The notes under the pieces are model-generated. The model was not told the DNA's origin. It searched no databases and worked only from the letters and a program-made list of their open reading frames with translations. The position numbers and the translations under genes were made by a program. A stretch of 64,000 bases of DNA from Brachycybe producta (taxonomy: Eukaryota > Arthropoda > Diplopoda > Playtdesmida > Andrognathidae): assembly GCA_036925085.1 (NCBI GenBank), contig JAUPFP010000002.1, positions 2,068,550 to 2,132,549 on the forward strand, in the 5' to 3' direction. Below are positions 50,609-61,300 of this stretch, piece after piece (the first letter of the stretch is position 1; the number at the start of each line of letters is the position of its first letter).

Positions 50609-53600
50609 CTAAATAAAAACACGAAACAGTACAGATTGCATCACTATATCAACAGAAGATACAAAGTACACCATTAATGAAACTTACTCCTTCTCGTCTT
50701 CTTTAACCTGTTGATTAACAGCTCTGCTAAGATTCAATTTAGATTTCTTCGACGACAGGTTATTTAAAATGGCCAAGTTTTTGTTCTTTTCTATGTCCTT
50801 ATCACAGAGAACGGGGTCGAACTAAACAAAGTAAGCAACATCAATTGTATTATGACATTTACGACCATATATTTCTGAAACATAACTTAACATGCCTGGA
50901 CAAAAAGATATTTTCCTCCCTGTTCCAAAACAATATGTCACATTTCGCGTTTGAATGTCGTTGCAAATGTGACAACTGTTTCTGAACAGACAAGAGTATC
51001 TTATTTAATAGTTCAACCAATGGTCAGACGATTCATTACCCACAATAATCACAAAATAAAATCAATATAAAAAAAACCTGTCGCTTTTTTCCAGTTTTCT
51101 TCGAAGGTTTTTCATTTGCCACATTCTTAGTGAACTTTCCCAAAGAGGCAGTCGATGATTTTGCTAGCCTGATGGCCTTTCCAATCTTGAAGGCGAAAAA
51201 AAAAAAGAGAAACAGTGTTTCAAACATATTGCCAAAAGCCTAAATGTAAAGTCAATTTCTTAATGAATAATGTACATATGTAGTAATATCTCACCTGATC
51301 TTTAGACTGAACACTCGTGGGAACAATCCCTATTTTTGGTACTTTGATGTTTTTACTCTTAGCGATGTTACGCAGTCTCTGATACTCATTCTTGGCCACT
51401 CTTTCCCTCTTTGCCGCGGCTCTCTTTGCAAACTGATCTTCGTACGGATCTAAAGAATAGCACAATATTAAGAAAAGTTGTAAAAAGACTACAAAGCAAT
51501 ATTCATTTGTTTCGTAGACTTGCTGGATTTGTATTATTAGAGCCCCTAAAACACCTCTTACATAAAAAATATGAAGGTATGTAAAAACATTAAAAAAATA
51601 ATTTAGGGAATTTTAAGCACATTATCTTGTAAGGCGCCCCCCCCCCCCAGGCAATTAGGTGGTTTGGTCCGTTTGCAAATCTGGCTGATCGCTATCTAAT
51701 AACTGCAACATTTTTTTTTCCAAACCTGCATTGCCGGGAACTTCGATCAACCAGTTCTTCGCTTCTTCCGCTTTAGCACGTTTGTAACCCCATCGTGGTT
51801 TCCATTCCTAAAGAAAAGACAATTCACAATAACGTTACGTTTTCTTTTTCGTCTTTGCAACTCTCTTAGGATTTGTAACCAACCTTAAGGACTTCGTCCC
51901 ACACCAAATTGCTTCTTTTCTTATGCTTGACACCTTTCTGACGAGCGTACTGTTCCCATTTTGTTGGTGGTCTTCGTTTTGGCACCTTTATTCATAAGTG
52001 CGCAACGTTAAGGCAGTGTCCATACAGATGTTTCATCAGTCGAGGGCAATATTTCGAATAGAAGTCGCAAAGCCACAGACTTGGAGGCTATGGAACTGTT
52101 AGGTGCTACTCTGGAGCACTCACAGGATTGTTTTATAGGGAGGGGGGGCAATAATGAAGGCATGAAAATAACTACATTGGGCAGATGATTTTATGAATGA
52201 AAATAAACTTGTATTTTGAGGCTCTTCATTTTATGACAATGCATTATTTAACCTGCACCGGAACGCGTTCAGATTGTCATTGGGGTTTGCATTTGGACGT
52301 TTGTCTCTCTGAAACAGGCCTTCTTGACAGCTTGCTTTTCCTTATAAAATTAGCGAGCCAAGTGTACAATAAAAATAAAACCTTTTTTTATGTGACGAAT
52401 ACTTGTGTTTCAACCACACATTATTTTCTTTTATGAGGCTACATCACAAAATACTCTCTCCTCAGAGTATCCTGCAGCAAGTCTCATCCCTATTTTAAAT
52501 AATGCGGTAAATGTAAGAGGCTACATCACAAAATCATTTTGTAAAATCTCCGCAAAGAGCGCTAGCATAGTTTTTCTATTGATCCCATAGACCCAATGTT
52601 GAAGAAAAAATGTTAATTTTTAAAACACACCGTCAGTGGCGGTAATATGTTTATTTTTTATATTTAAAGTTGTACGATATTAAGTTTTCAAGAGTGCAAT
52701 GTGCGCCTTAAATATATGCTGATCGAGTGATAGAATGACAAAAAATGGGTAAGTGTGGTTATATTTGTAAAAAAACTATTTCAAAATCGCGAATTTCTAA
52801 CTGTTATGTTAAACTCCATTGAGTACGCGCTTGTAAGCAAATAAACATCCATTGAAATGCTCGAAAAAACACCTAAAAACAATTTTAAAAAGCACACATT
52901 TTTACGAGCATTTTAATTTGATGTGTTATTCTTACGAGTGCGTACTCAATCGAGTTTAACATAAGTTATAAATTCACGATTTTGAAATATTTTTAAAAAT
53001 AGAACCACACTTACCAATTTTTTGTCATTCTATCACTCGATCAGCATATATTTAAGGTGCACATTGCACTTTGAAAACTTAATATTGAACAACTTTAAAT
53101 ATGAAAAATAAACATATTGCCGGACGACTGTGTGTATTTTAAAAATAAAAAATTTTCTTTAACATTGCGTCTACGGGCTCAATAGAAAAACGATGCTAGC
53201 GCTCTTCGCAAAGAATTTTCTAAGTAATTTTGTAATGTAGACCGTTAAAATATGAAATGAGACTTCCGAAAAGGCGGGACGGAGGGGGGGGGGCAAGCGC
53301 CCTTCTTGCCAGTATATGCGGGCGCCCTTGGTGCTTAGCGCGGAACTGCGAAAGTGATGCTTGCAGGGAGGCTAGGCGACGTCTAAACGAAAGAATTTCT
53401 CCACGATCGATTCGTTACTTACCGGTTTTTCCCTTGGTAACGTCGTCGTAGGCTTGGGGAGCTAAATTATCATATATATACATAATGTTATGCTGTTAGG
53501 CATATTCAAAAACTACGGTTCAATTTGTGTGACTATACCTTTGCTACGATCGCGTCCTCAACCCTCTCGACTGGCAATTCCCAGATGTTGTTTATAAGGA

Positions 53601-53876
53601 GCTGCGTGTTGTCCCTAGCTATGTTCTTCAAGTAACTCTCCTTGTCGCCCCTAAACATGAAACCACGTGGTCAATGTGTAAAAACCATCAAGTTACGAAC
53701 AAAATAGATTAAAATAAATACCTATATAGCTGGCAATCTATTGGATTAATATCTGAAGCCAATAGGTTCCCTACGTCGAAATCTAAAGGGACATTCTTAT
53801 GAACGTCCACTGATTTGAACTTATCCGATTTCTTCGACGCATCTCTTAAAATATCAGCTACAAGATCCGCCATCAT
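50437..53876 (-). CDS. RRS1: RRS1, ribosome biogenesis regulatory protein; 9 coding exons (span)
   Basis: RRS1 works with RPF2 in the nucleolus to load the 5S rRNA-RPL5-RPL11 particle onto pre-60S ribosomes. Exons on the minus strand: 53876-53722, 53650-53539, 53461-53423, 51985-51884, 51807-51726, 51449-51295, 51185-51078, 50821-50688, 50608-50437. They join in frame to 352 codons plus stop; human RRS1 is 365. Landmarks: FDVGNLLASDINP (33-45), ARDNTQLLINNIWELP (63-78), KKRSNLVWDEV (124-134), NWLIEVPGNADPYEDQFAKR (154-173), KRERVAKNEYQRLRN (178-192), SSTASLGKFTKN (225-236), and a basic C-terminal tail. Human RRS1 is a single-exon gene as I recall, so nine exons here is a different structure. 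Divergent from SIRT6, convergent with RFT1. No frame break. Confidence 0.95.
50688..50821 (-). CDS. RRS1: RRS1 exon 8
   Basis: FDPVLCDKDIEKNKNLAILN then LNLSRAVNQQVKEDEK, matching the human LLRVMNSKKPQLDVTRATNKQ region. Donor GA|gtaagt, phase 2. Confidence 0.93.
51078..51185 (-). CDS. RRS1: RRS1 exon 7
   Basis: IGKAIRLAKSSTASLGKFTK to KKTGKKRQ. Acceptor with long pyrimidine tract (ttttcgccttcaag), donor CAG|gttttt, phase 0. Confidence 0.93.
51295..51449 (-). CDS. RRS1: RRS1 exon 6
   Basis: Completes Asp164, then PYEDQFAKRAAAKRERVAKN to PTSVQSKDQ. Acceptor attctttag, donor CAG|gtgaga, phase 0. Confidence 0.95.
51726..51807 (-). CDS. RRS1: RRS1 exon 5
   Basis: EWKPRWGYKRAKAEEAKNWL then IEVPGNA plus one base. 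Donor G|gtttgg, phase 1. Confidence 0.94.
51884..51985 (-). CDS. RRS1: RRS1 exon 4
   Basis: VPKRRPPTKWEQYARQKGVK to NLVWDEVLK. Phase 0 both sides. The acceptor (cttatgaataaag) is poor in pyrimidines, so the exact left edge is slightly less certain. Confidence 0.9.
52138..52513. other. RRS1 intron 3, first part, no gene
   Basis: Includes the cagagtatcctgcagcaagtc phrase (52465-52485) also seen before the MITE at 34313. No exon recognised. Confidence 0.4.
52514..53248. mobile_element. TTAA palindromic MITE in RRS1 intron 3
   Basis: Left end gtaagaggctacatcac (TTAA mutated to gtaa), right end tgtagaccgTTAA. Both arms carry the caatgtgcgcctta / taaggtgcacattg pair. It makes up half of the 1.4-kb intron. 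Confidence 0.82.
53423..53461 (-). CDS. RRS1: RRS1 exon 3, 39-bp microexon
   Basis: LPKPTTTLPREKP, 13 codons, matching human LPEPTTRLPREKP. Donor CCG|gtaagt, phase 0. Confidence 0.93.
53539..53650 (-). CDS. RRS1: RRS1 exon 2
   Basis: Completes Arg52, then GDKESYLKNIARDNTQLLIN to VEDAIVAK. Donor AAG|gtatag, phase 0. Confidence 0.94.
53722..53876 (-). CDS. RRS1: RRS1 exon 1 with start codon
   Basis: MMADLVADILRDASKKSDKF to DCQLY plus two bases. Two adjacent ATGs (53876, 53873); the first is used here but either may initiate. Donor AG|gtattt, phase 2. Confidence 0.92.
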
Positions 53877-54499
53877 TCCTCAAGACAAATGCATAGCTTA
53901 GTAGCGCTACTGATCAATGTGGGCACAGTATAGGGAATATTTCGTTATTCTGTGGACCAGTAGTAAAACTGTCAGTTGGAGACACTGGTTATTAGCGATA
54001 GCTTTGGTTAATTTTAAGTTAATAGGAAGACAGTATTTTATATTTGCAGCATATAAAATCCGCTCTTCAGAATCATTAATATTCTATAATAGTATAAAAG
54101 AATACTAAAGCTGCTTTTCGCTTTTAGTGTTGTCAGATATACATTTCAACTTAATAATATTTTAATTTTTTTTTACATTCTTAGGGGAATGCGCCTCTCC
54201 TGACCCCTGGCAACAAGCTTAATTTAACGTAATACCGCCTAAACACCACCTAATTACCAATATATTATTATTTAATTATTATTATTTTATTAACCCTGGT
54301 AGGCACAGCTTTTTTTACTCTAATATTCACAGCTACTTTTATAAGGGAAAAAATAAATACTGTGTTACTATTGGCCAACTTTAAATTGACCAAATCTATC
54401 GCCAACGGCCGCTGAGTAGGTTGTATGTTTTTTGAGTATTTTGACAGGCATTAGTGGAATTCGGGAAATTCGCGGCATTCGTTACTTGTTTCGTGCATT
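53877..54499. promoter_or_regulatory. Divergent RRS1-SIRT6 promoter region
   Basis: 623 bases separate the two start codons, on opposite strands. No TATA box is obvious; a short inverted ttaccaatatattatt stretch and TTTAA motifs occur. A shared promoter is inferred from arrangement only. Confidence 0.5.
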
Positions 54500-54565
54500 A
54501 TGTCGTGCAACTATGCAGAGGGACTTTCGTCGTATGAGGACAAAGGGAAATGTGGTTTACCAGAA
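54500..54565 (+). CDS. SIRT6: SIRT6 coding exon 1 (partial gene)
   Basis: Sirtuin 6 is a nuclear NAD-dependent deacylase and mono-ADP-ribosyltransferase acting on chromatin. The 22 codons, MSCNYAEGLSSYEDKGKCGL plus PE, match the conserved N-terminus of SIRT6 and insect Sirt6, ending at donor GAA|gtaagc, phase 0, where the human protein goes on to IFDPPEEL. The catalytic sirtuin fold is not in the window: the remaining 9.4 kb shows only transposons, so intron 1 is longer than that. The call rests on a short match, but one that is very specific to this family. Confidence 0.85.
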
Positions 54566-54699
54566 GTAAGCTTTTTAATGAGGGCGGTAGTATATATTAC
54601 GTTATTCCGCACTTTGTACAATTCTCGGAAATTCTTTCGAATATGGCCTATGTTGATGCACAGAATGACTAGAATGCAATACAATCTCCTTATTCTTTA

Positions 54700-54905
54700 C
54701 AGGCAATTAGAAAACGGGATAAACAGACGTTTGCTCCGCCATTTTTATAACGAACGGCAACTTCTAATTGGTTTGTGGTGTGGGTCAACGTTGAAAATGG
54801 CGGAGCATGGGACGTCAGACCACATAACCAACCAATTAGAAGTTGCGTTCGTCATAAAAAGGGGCGGATCAAACGTCTGTTTATCCCGTTTTCTAATTGC
54901 CTATT
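54700..54905. mobile_element. Palindromic MITE, GGCAATTAGAAAACGGG family
   Basis: Ends AGGCAATTAGAAAACGGG and CCCGTTTTCTAATTGCCT; inner arms ggcaacttctaattggttt and aaccaattagaagttgc. The best-kept copy of the three in the window. Confidence 0.85.
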
Positions 54906-55010
54906 TATTCTCTGGTGAAGGTATACCGCTTCAAATAAGAAATTTTAATACCTTAGTGTTAACGTCTTTCCCTCTGATGCGAGAGAGAGGCCCGAGTTCG
55001 TATCTGGTTG

Positions 55011-55509
55011 TACGCTACATCACTAAATTACTTCGAAAAATCTCCGTAAAGAGCGTTAGCATCGTTTTTTTCTAATGAGGTTATTGACCCAATATTAAAG
55101 AAAAAATGTTAATTTTTGAAATACACAGTAGTCGCGGCAATATGTTTATTTTTCATATTTAAAGTTGTCCAATATTAAGTTTTCAAAGTGCAATGTGCAC
55201 CTTAAATATATGCTGATCGAGTGATAGAATTCCAAAAAATTGGTGTTTTTCTATTTTTTTTTTTTTAAATATTTCAAAAAAGCCAATTTTTAACTCCATT
55301 GAGTTACATCCATTAAAATGCTTTTAAAACACATAAAATATTTAAAAAAAAAACAGAAAGAAATCAGCAAATGCGCCAATGTGGGTTTTTAAAATTATTT
55401 TTAGGTATTTTTACAAGCATTTTAATGGATGTTTTTAGAAATTCACGATTTTTAAATAATTTTTAAAAATATAACCACACATGCCAGTTTTTTGTCATTC
55501 TATCACTCG
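55011..55509. mobile_element. Left part of a TTAA palindromic MITE, cut by the Ty3-family insertion
   Basis: From cgctacatcactaaattact through the centre and into the right arm (gccagttttttgtcattctatcactcg), then abruptly TGTAACG of the LTR. The missing right end (about 250 bases) should lie beyond 64000 if the interruption is one insertion. Confidence 0.75.
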
Positions 55510-56085
55510 TGTAACGTCCCGCCGGACCGTTACAATACCCCGGTAAATTCAAACGCCCACGAAACACAGACGTAAAAACTTACCGTCAACCGGCTCCTCA
55601 CGGGGACGGGACCGTACCCGTAGCCGCCTCTCCCACGGTGTTCCTCTTGGGATGTGTTGGCTCCAGGAGCCACCCACGACAGACACGACGAAAAACCACG
55701 CCGAGAATATCGCAGTAGAACAACGGTTCTACCGCGAGCCGACACGAGCTCCGGCGGAAACAAAACGGTAGAAGAAGGTGGAGTTGCCCCAACCGGAAAA
55801 CCCACCCTCCGCGGTACTCCCCAAATAAACGGACACAACACACAAAGTAAGATGAATAAAAGTGCTTTATTACACTTACGATGAGTAAGATGCAGTGATG
55901 ATATATTTACCCAACTTGGCTGGGAAATTCCCTCCAGCCAAGAGATATACAAAGCAAAAGGCCTAATGGCCAAGGCACAAATGAAGATGAAGATGCTGGA
56001 CAGTGGAGGTCTCCTTGACCTCCACCCACAGGTCAGCTCCAGTCACTTGTTTACAACCAACTGCCCAGATCCTGTGGTTGAGAGT
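55510..56085 (-). mobile_element. LTR piece in inverted orientation, Ty3 family of copy 1
   Basis: TGTAACGTCCCGCC start, closely matching 9775-10340 and the complement of the end of copy 1. It ends after ccagatcctgtggttg and abuts plus-strand gag sequence, so the element is rearranged. Confidence 0.78.
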
Positions 56086-56690
56086 TGTCGGCTCATTTGT
56101 TTTAAACAAAAGCTCCTGCCAGATATCACCGATCGATTGATCGGATGTCAGGCCGAGACGGTTGAAGCATATGCCGACGGGCACGACTTGTAGAAGCCGA
56201 TTTGCTTATGGCAGGTAGATTACCTGCCCGTACGAGAGGGGTTCCTCAGGACCGGGCTAGTGCTTAGTCCTCTGGTTCCACGGCTAGCTCTGGGAGCTCT
56301 GCCAAGGCTTCGTCTTCAAGCCAAATGGGTGTGAAAGCCGCTGTTCAGTCTTAAGTCGGACAAGGCAGTTATCAAAACCGAAGGCAAGAAGAAGGTGAGT
56401 TCCGGTGGAGGCCAGCCGGCGGCAACACCTCGAAGTGCGGACCATTCAGGAGATTCACTCCGGCGATTAGGTCCTTGTTACGGGTGTAACCAGATGGGTC
56501 ACCTGAGAAAGGATTGTCTGAAGGCTGCGGCCAAAAGACAGGTCGCCAGTGTTACCTGGTGAAAGCCAGATGCTCCAACCAATGCCTGGTTTAGCGCCAG
56601 TGTGGCTGGAGGGTCGCAAGTACCTGGCCACCATTCATGATGGCCAGTTCTACTACCGACTTGTGGATGACGAGAAATCTTCGAACTAAC
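56086..56690 (+). pseudogene. Ty3/gypsy gag end and zinc knuckle, copy 2
   Basis: Matches copy 1 from about 13765: CFKQKLLPDITDRLIGCQ-like capsid end, then [14 protein letters not shown] near 56465 in another frame, and the start of the protease linker. Several stops. It ends where a taactttc tandem repeat and an unrelated insertion begin. Confidence 0.75.
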
Positions 56691-56717
56691 TTTCTAACTT
56701 TCTAACTTTCTAACTTG
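56689..56717 (+). repeat. Short tandem repeat TAACTTTC
   Basis: Four units of taactttc at the boundary between gag and the inserted ORF. Confidence 0.85.
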
Positions 56718-57245
56718 CGAATCAGTGTTGAATATATTATGAAGGTCTACAGTAAAATGTGGTTTACTATGCGATGCAAACCATATTGCACAGAAGGTGC
56801 TTGGAACTTATGGAAGACAATAAATTTGTCTAGATATCTCAGCAACGAATTAAAGGCAATTATTGATCCAGTTATCACTAGAAATGGTTATTTTGGAAAC
56901 CCAGAAAATATCCTCCTGTCAATGATTTATGATCCACAACCACATGTGAAAAAACTCGGATTGCATCGCATAATGAAGGCTAGAGAGAGGAAGCCAAATG
57001 CAGGAATACGACAATTCAAGATACCTGTAATGAACTTTGGTGCAGAAGACTACATAGACATGATTGATTGGCAAACATGTAACTTAACTGAACCACCAAT
57101 CACGTCCAGAATTTCTGATGAAGATTTGAAACTTATGGTGATTGAAGAAGTTCCACAAGTGAAGAAATTTCTTTGCCACATACAGGCAGTAGAAAGGTTT
57201 GTGATACTAGTAACAGAGGTGTCTTCTCAAAACCTTCATCTCTAA
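56715..57245 (+). CDS. C-terminal part of an uncharacterised repeat-associated protein
   Basis: About 176 codons, no good start (the frame opens with TTG), so N-terminally truncated. ELKAIIDPVITRNGYFGNPEN, MKARERKPNAGIRQFKIPVMN, IDMIDWQTCNLTEPPITS and CHIQAVERFVILVTE match, from memory, a protein family of unknown function present in many copies in arthropod and cnidarian genomes and usually linked to mobile DNA. The frame is uninterrupted here. It lies within the gap of the split Ty3 copy 2, so it is probably carried by a separate insertion whose ends were not found. Confidence 0.5.
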   Translation: MRISVEYIMKVYSKMWFTMRCKPYCTEGAWNLWKTINLSRYLSNELKAIIDPVITRNGYFGNPENILLSMIYDPQPHVKKLGLHRIMKARERKPNAGIRQFKIPVMNFGAEDYIDMIDWQTCNLTEPPITSRISDEDLKLMVIEEVPQVKKFLCHIQAVERFVILVTEVSSQNLHL

Positions 57246-57402
57246 ATATAATGCCGGCTTTCAACACTAAGAGTGAATATAACACTTCCACAGAAGCTGC
57301 AGATCAGAATTCTTCACTATCTTCAGATGAATAACTAAACAACACAGAAATGTTGATAGATGTTATCTTTTCTTTTGCTTACTTAATGTTGTGTTTTTTA
57401 CA

Positions 57403-57952
57403 CTAGTGGGGTAACCCGTCATAAATGACGAGAGCCAAATTCACAGATAATTGTGTCCTGCCTTAGAATTTTTTTTCCTCCACCCTTTTATGACGTCAGA
57501 CAAAGTAACAAACCAATTAGAAATTGATGTCGTTCATAAAACAGCTGAGCAAAAGAAATTCTAATGCTAGGCACTGTGATAAACTAGTTTAATTTTGCTA
57601 CTATTATCCCCTCCCCTTTTTATATTTGAAAGAGAAAATGCGCTTTTCATTTTCTCTGGTGTGCTCATGCATGTCATTTGTTTCTTTTTTTACTGCTTTC
57701 GTTTCAATTTCAACCACCCCTCCCACTTTTTTTCAACCCTCCACATTTCTCTCTTTCTTCCCTTCTACACTTTCCAACCTGTTCCCCTCTCCAATTTAAT
57801 ATTATGGGGTTCTTGGATGGAAAGGGTGCAACATATAGTTGACCTTGATAAAAAAAGCTGTTCATTTCTTCATTTATTTAAATTTATATAAATTCCGCCG
57901 TGCTTGAATGGTTTTGTACAGTTACTCCACACACACATACACAGACCTGGGA
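57403..57952 (-). mobile_element. Helitron-like element, longest copy
   Basis: 550 bp on the minus strand. On the plus strand it reads CTAGTGGGGTAACCCG at the left, with hairpin cccgtcataaatgacg, and ends ACACAGACCTGGGA. The host dinucleotide is A/T as in the 39223 copy. It contains an extra segment (tatgacgtcagac ... gaaattctaatgc) absent from the shorter copies. Confidence 0.8.
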
Positions 57953-58234
57953 TATTATATATATATATATATATATAATTATTTGTGAAGTGTGTACTTA
58001 GACTATCTGTGTGAAGTAATTAAACAAATAGTTATTTAAAATATTTGCTGTTTCTATTGATGTTTCTATGACGAAAAAGGACAAATTTCATTGGATTTAA
58101 GGTACAAAGAGGCAACTGAAGACATTGACCTAACCCAATGAATTTTTTTACACAAAATATGTGGCCCATAAGGCAACTTTTCCGCACTATTGGAAGTTTC
58201 ATTTAAAAAAAATATTTTTGATACACCCTATTGA
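57953..58234. other. Spacer between Helitron-like copy and Ty3 copy 2 pol
   Basis: AT-rich, begins with a TA microsatellite. No gene seen. Confidence 0.4.
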
Positions 58235-61200
58235 CCATCCACAAGTGAACCATCACGGTTGCTCTCCTTTTGGTGAAAGGAGATTGCGAAACGTTGTTTG
58301 GCGTTGATCACGCCACACGCTTTGTCTTGATGGTAGATATCGTGCACCGGAAAGTATTTCTGGGAGGATGTCTTCAAGCCACACTCACCGCTTGGAACAC
58401 CTGTGGAGGTTGAAGCACTTCCACCACCGATACTTGAGGCTTTGCCTCAGGGATGGCAACTCCCAGAGGTCTCGGTAGCACTCGAGAAGGTTGACGTGTG
58501 GGTGAACATTGTTTCACCAGAGCTGCCCGAGAACAGAACCTCTATCGGGCACGGAGAAGTTTGTTCCCTGTGACTGAGGGAGAATGTCTGGCTACCAGCC
58601 TACATACAACGTGTCGTATCTGTGACATTGGTAGAGCATGCCGGCCCTGGCCAGCTGCTTCTCGTGGAGCCGCACCGGAAAGCCTTAGGTGGACGTGGTG
58701 TGTTGGCAGTGGCAGGAATTGCCGCAGCTAACCGGTTGGGCACGTACGATATCTGGCTTGAGAATGTCGGGAATGCACCCATAGCCCTGGAGACAGGGGA
58801 GGATGTAGCCATGGCTCAAGCTGTGGAGGCTGCCCTTGTGGTAGGGCTGGAAGAGCCGTCTGAGTTGAGAGGGGGAGACCCCACTCAGGTGACGGTTCGA
58901 CCAGGGGAGGGCTCGTCTAAGTTGTGATGGGTGACGGCTCCCACTCTCGAACAGTGTCTTAAGATTGGGCCCAATCTGAAGCCTGAGGAGGCGAGACAGC
59001 TTTGTGAGTTTCCTGCTGGAACGCCGGGATCATTTTGCGTTCGACTATACGGAGTTGGGTGAAACCTCTCTTGTTGAACATACAATTGATACCGGTGGGC
59101 AACCTCCAGTGCGTGAAGGATTGCGTCGAACCACTCCAGCGGCCTGGGCAATCGAGAGGGAAGAGGTGGCAAAGATGTTGGATGCAGGGGTTATCTGACC
59201 TTCGCGTAGTCCCTGCGCGAGCCCTATCTTGCTTGTTCGCAAGAAGGATGGTGGCTTCCGTTTTTGCATGGACTACCGGAAACTGAATGCCCAGACTAAG
59301 CTGGATCAGTATCCGTTGCCTCGCATCGATGATGCGCTCTATTCGTTGGCCGGTGCGAAGTTCTTCGCAACCTTGGACCTGGCTAGTGGTTACTGGCAGG
59401 TTTGGATGGCTGAGGCAGACATTGAGAAAACGGCATTTATTTGCTCTCAAGGTCTGTTTGAGTTCCGAAAAATGCCTTTTGAACTCTATTGCTCCAGCCA
59501 CCATGCAGAGAGCGCTAGACCTCTTATTGGCAGGACATAAGTTGGAGACTTGTCTGGTGTGCCTGGACGATCGTCTTTGGGAACACTTTCGAGCAGTTTG
59601 TCTAGAGACTCTCCACTGTCCTTAAACTGTTATGAGGAGCAGAGCTAAAACTCCAGCCGAAGAAATGTTTCTTTGGCTTTGACAAAGTGTGTTATCTCGG
59701 TCACGTAGTAAGTGCCGAGAGAGTTGCTTTGGACCCGGATCTCGTACGGGCAGTCCAGGAGTTTGATGTCCCAACGACGGTGACAGGCGTCCGAAGTTTT
59801 CTTGGACTGGCTGGTTACTATCGGAGGTTCATCAAGGACTTCGCCAAGGTGGCAAGGCCTTTACATGATCTGACGAAGAAGGATGCGTCCTTCGAGTGGT
59901 CGGATCAGTGCAAACTAGCGTTTGCTCAGTTAAAGGCATTTTTAACCGAAGCGCTGGTACTCACCATGCACGATCTTTGTGGTGAGATAATGATCCATAC
60001 CAATGCTAGTGGGTACAGCTTGGGTGTCGTAGTCTACCAGAAGTTACCGGAGGACAAGGTCCCCCATGTTCTGGCCTACGCAAGCCGGCTCATGAAAGGA
60101 GCGGAAACACGGTATTTTGTCCTTACCTCTTTTCTATCTGCAGACAGCCAAGAACCTGCAATGCAGGTTGTGCGTTGACAGATGCAACTACAAGAGTACC
60201 GGTTCAAGGTTCAGTATAAGAAGGGGACACTGCACGTGAATGCCGACGCATTGAGTCGGTATCCTGTTTGTGATGTGGTGGACCTTTCCTTGCCTGAATA
60301 TGTCGAGGCCGATGTAGGTGAGGTGATTTACCGTATCTGCTCGGAGGTGGATTAGGTCAAGGAGCAAGAGGCTGATGGCTGGTGCTCCAAAGTGAAGAGT
60401 GAAATCTTCCGTGACCCCAAATCGAACCTCAGGTGCAAGTTCATGGTGGTAGACGACTTGTATGCCATCAGGTCCATCCAGGATCGGTTAAGAATTGTTC
60501 TGGTAGTTTCGAAGTCGTGCAGAGCTTTCTGTCTAAGAAAGCTACATGATACTCCCAAAGCTGGTCACTTCGGGATGTTTAAGACCTACCAGAGACTGTG
60601 CTCGCGCTTCTACTGGGTTGGTATGAAGCGTGACATGGCTGAGTACGTTAAGTCGTGCTTGGTGTGTCAAAGAGCACGACAGTTCGAGTCGCGAAGGACG
60701 AGATCCTTTCGGTGTATGGTACGCTGAAAGCTCTTGTCTCGGCCCGCCATGTGGGCTTATAAGACAGCTGTCCATGAGAGTACACAGGTCTCTCAGTATC
60801 AGTTGTTGTTTGGCCGTGAGCCTCGGATGGAGATTGACAACCTCCTTCCGGACGGTCCGCTCTGCGACTTGCCTGACCAGCAAGCCGTGGAGGAGCAGGC
60901 GTGTCAATGTTTGATGGCTACTCAGAAAAGGCAAAACAGACTGGTGCTCAGGTGTGGATCAGAGTCCAAGCTGGGAAGCTCGGCCAGGCGAAGAAATGGA
61001 GCTTGGCTTACAAAGCTGAGAGGGGTACAGTAGTCTTGCGGTATTCAGACCTTGTCTAGGAGGTAGAGTTCGTAGATGGGTATGGTCGGAAGGTGCGAGA
61101 CAGGTTTCATGTTGACAATTTGAAACTATACATACCCACCTGCACCGTGAGGGAGGAAGATGGACTTGGTGTTTCTGACACCTCCTCCGATGCAGGCAGT

Positions 61201-61300
61201 GATGTTACGGAGGCTTTGGCGAGGAGTGGTGTGACTCCGTTTCTTCGCAGGAGTTTACCGACTCCGAGGTGGATAACCCCCTTCACCTCGGTATAATCTC
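58235..61300 (+). pseudogene. Ty3/gypsy pol, copy 2
   Basis: Resumes at the position matching 15042 of copy 1. Protease-RT linker (58240-58930), RT ([34 protein letters not shown], degenerate CLDDR box near 59565), thumb and RNase H (59687-60270), and integrase zinc motif (HDTPKAGHFGMF...CLVCQRAR, 60540-60690). The DDE core is deleted: sequence jumps at about 60725 to the end of the domain (MWAYKTAVHESTQVSQYQLL). At least six frame breaks. Compared with copy 1 it keeps the zinc motif but shares loss of the core. Confidence 0.85.
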
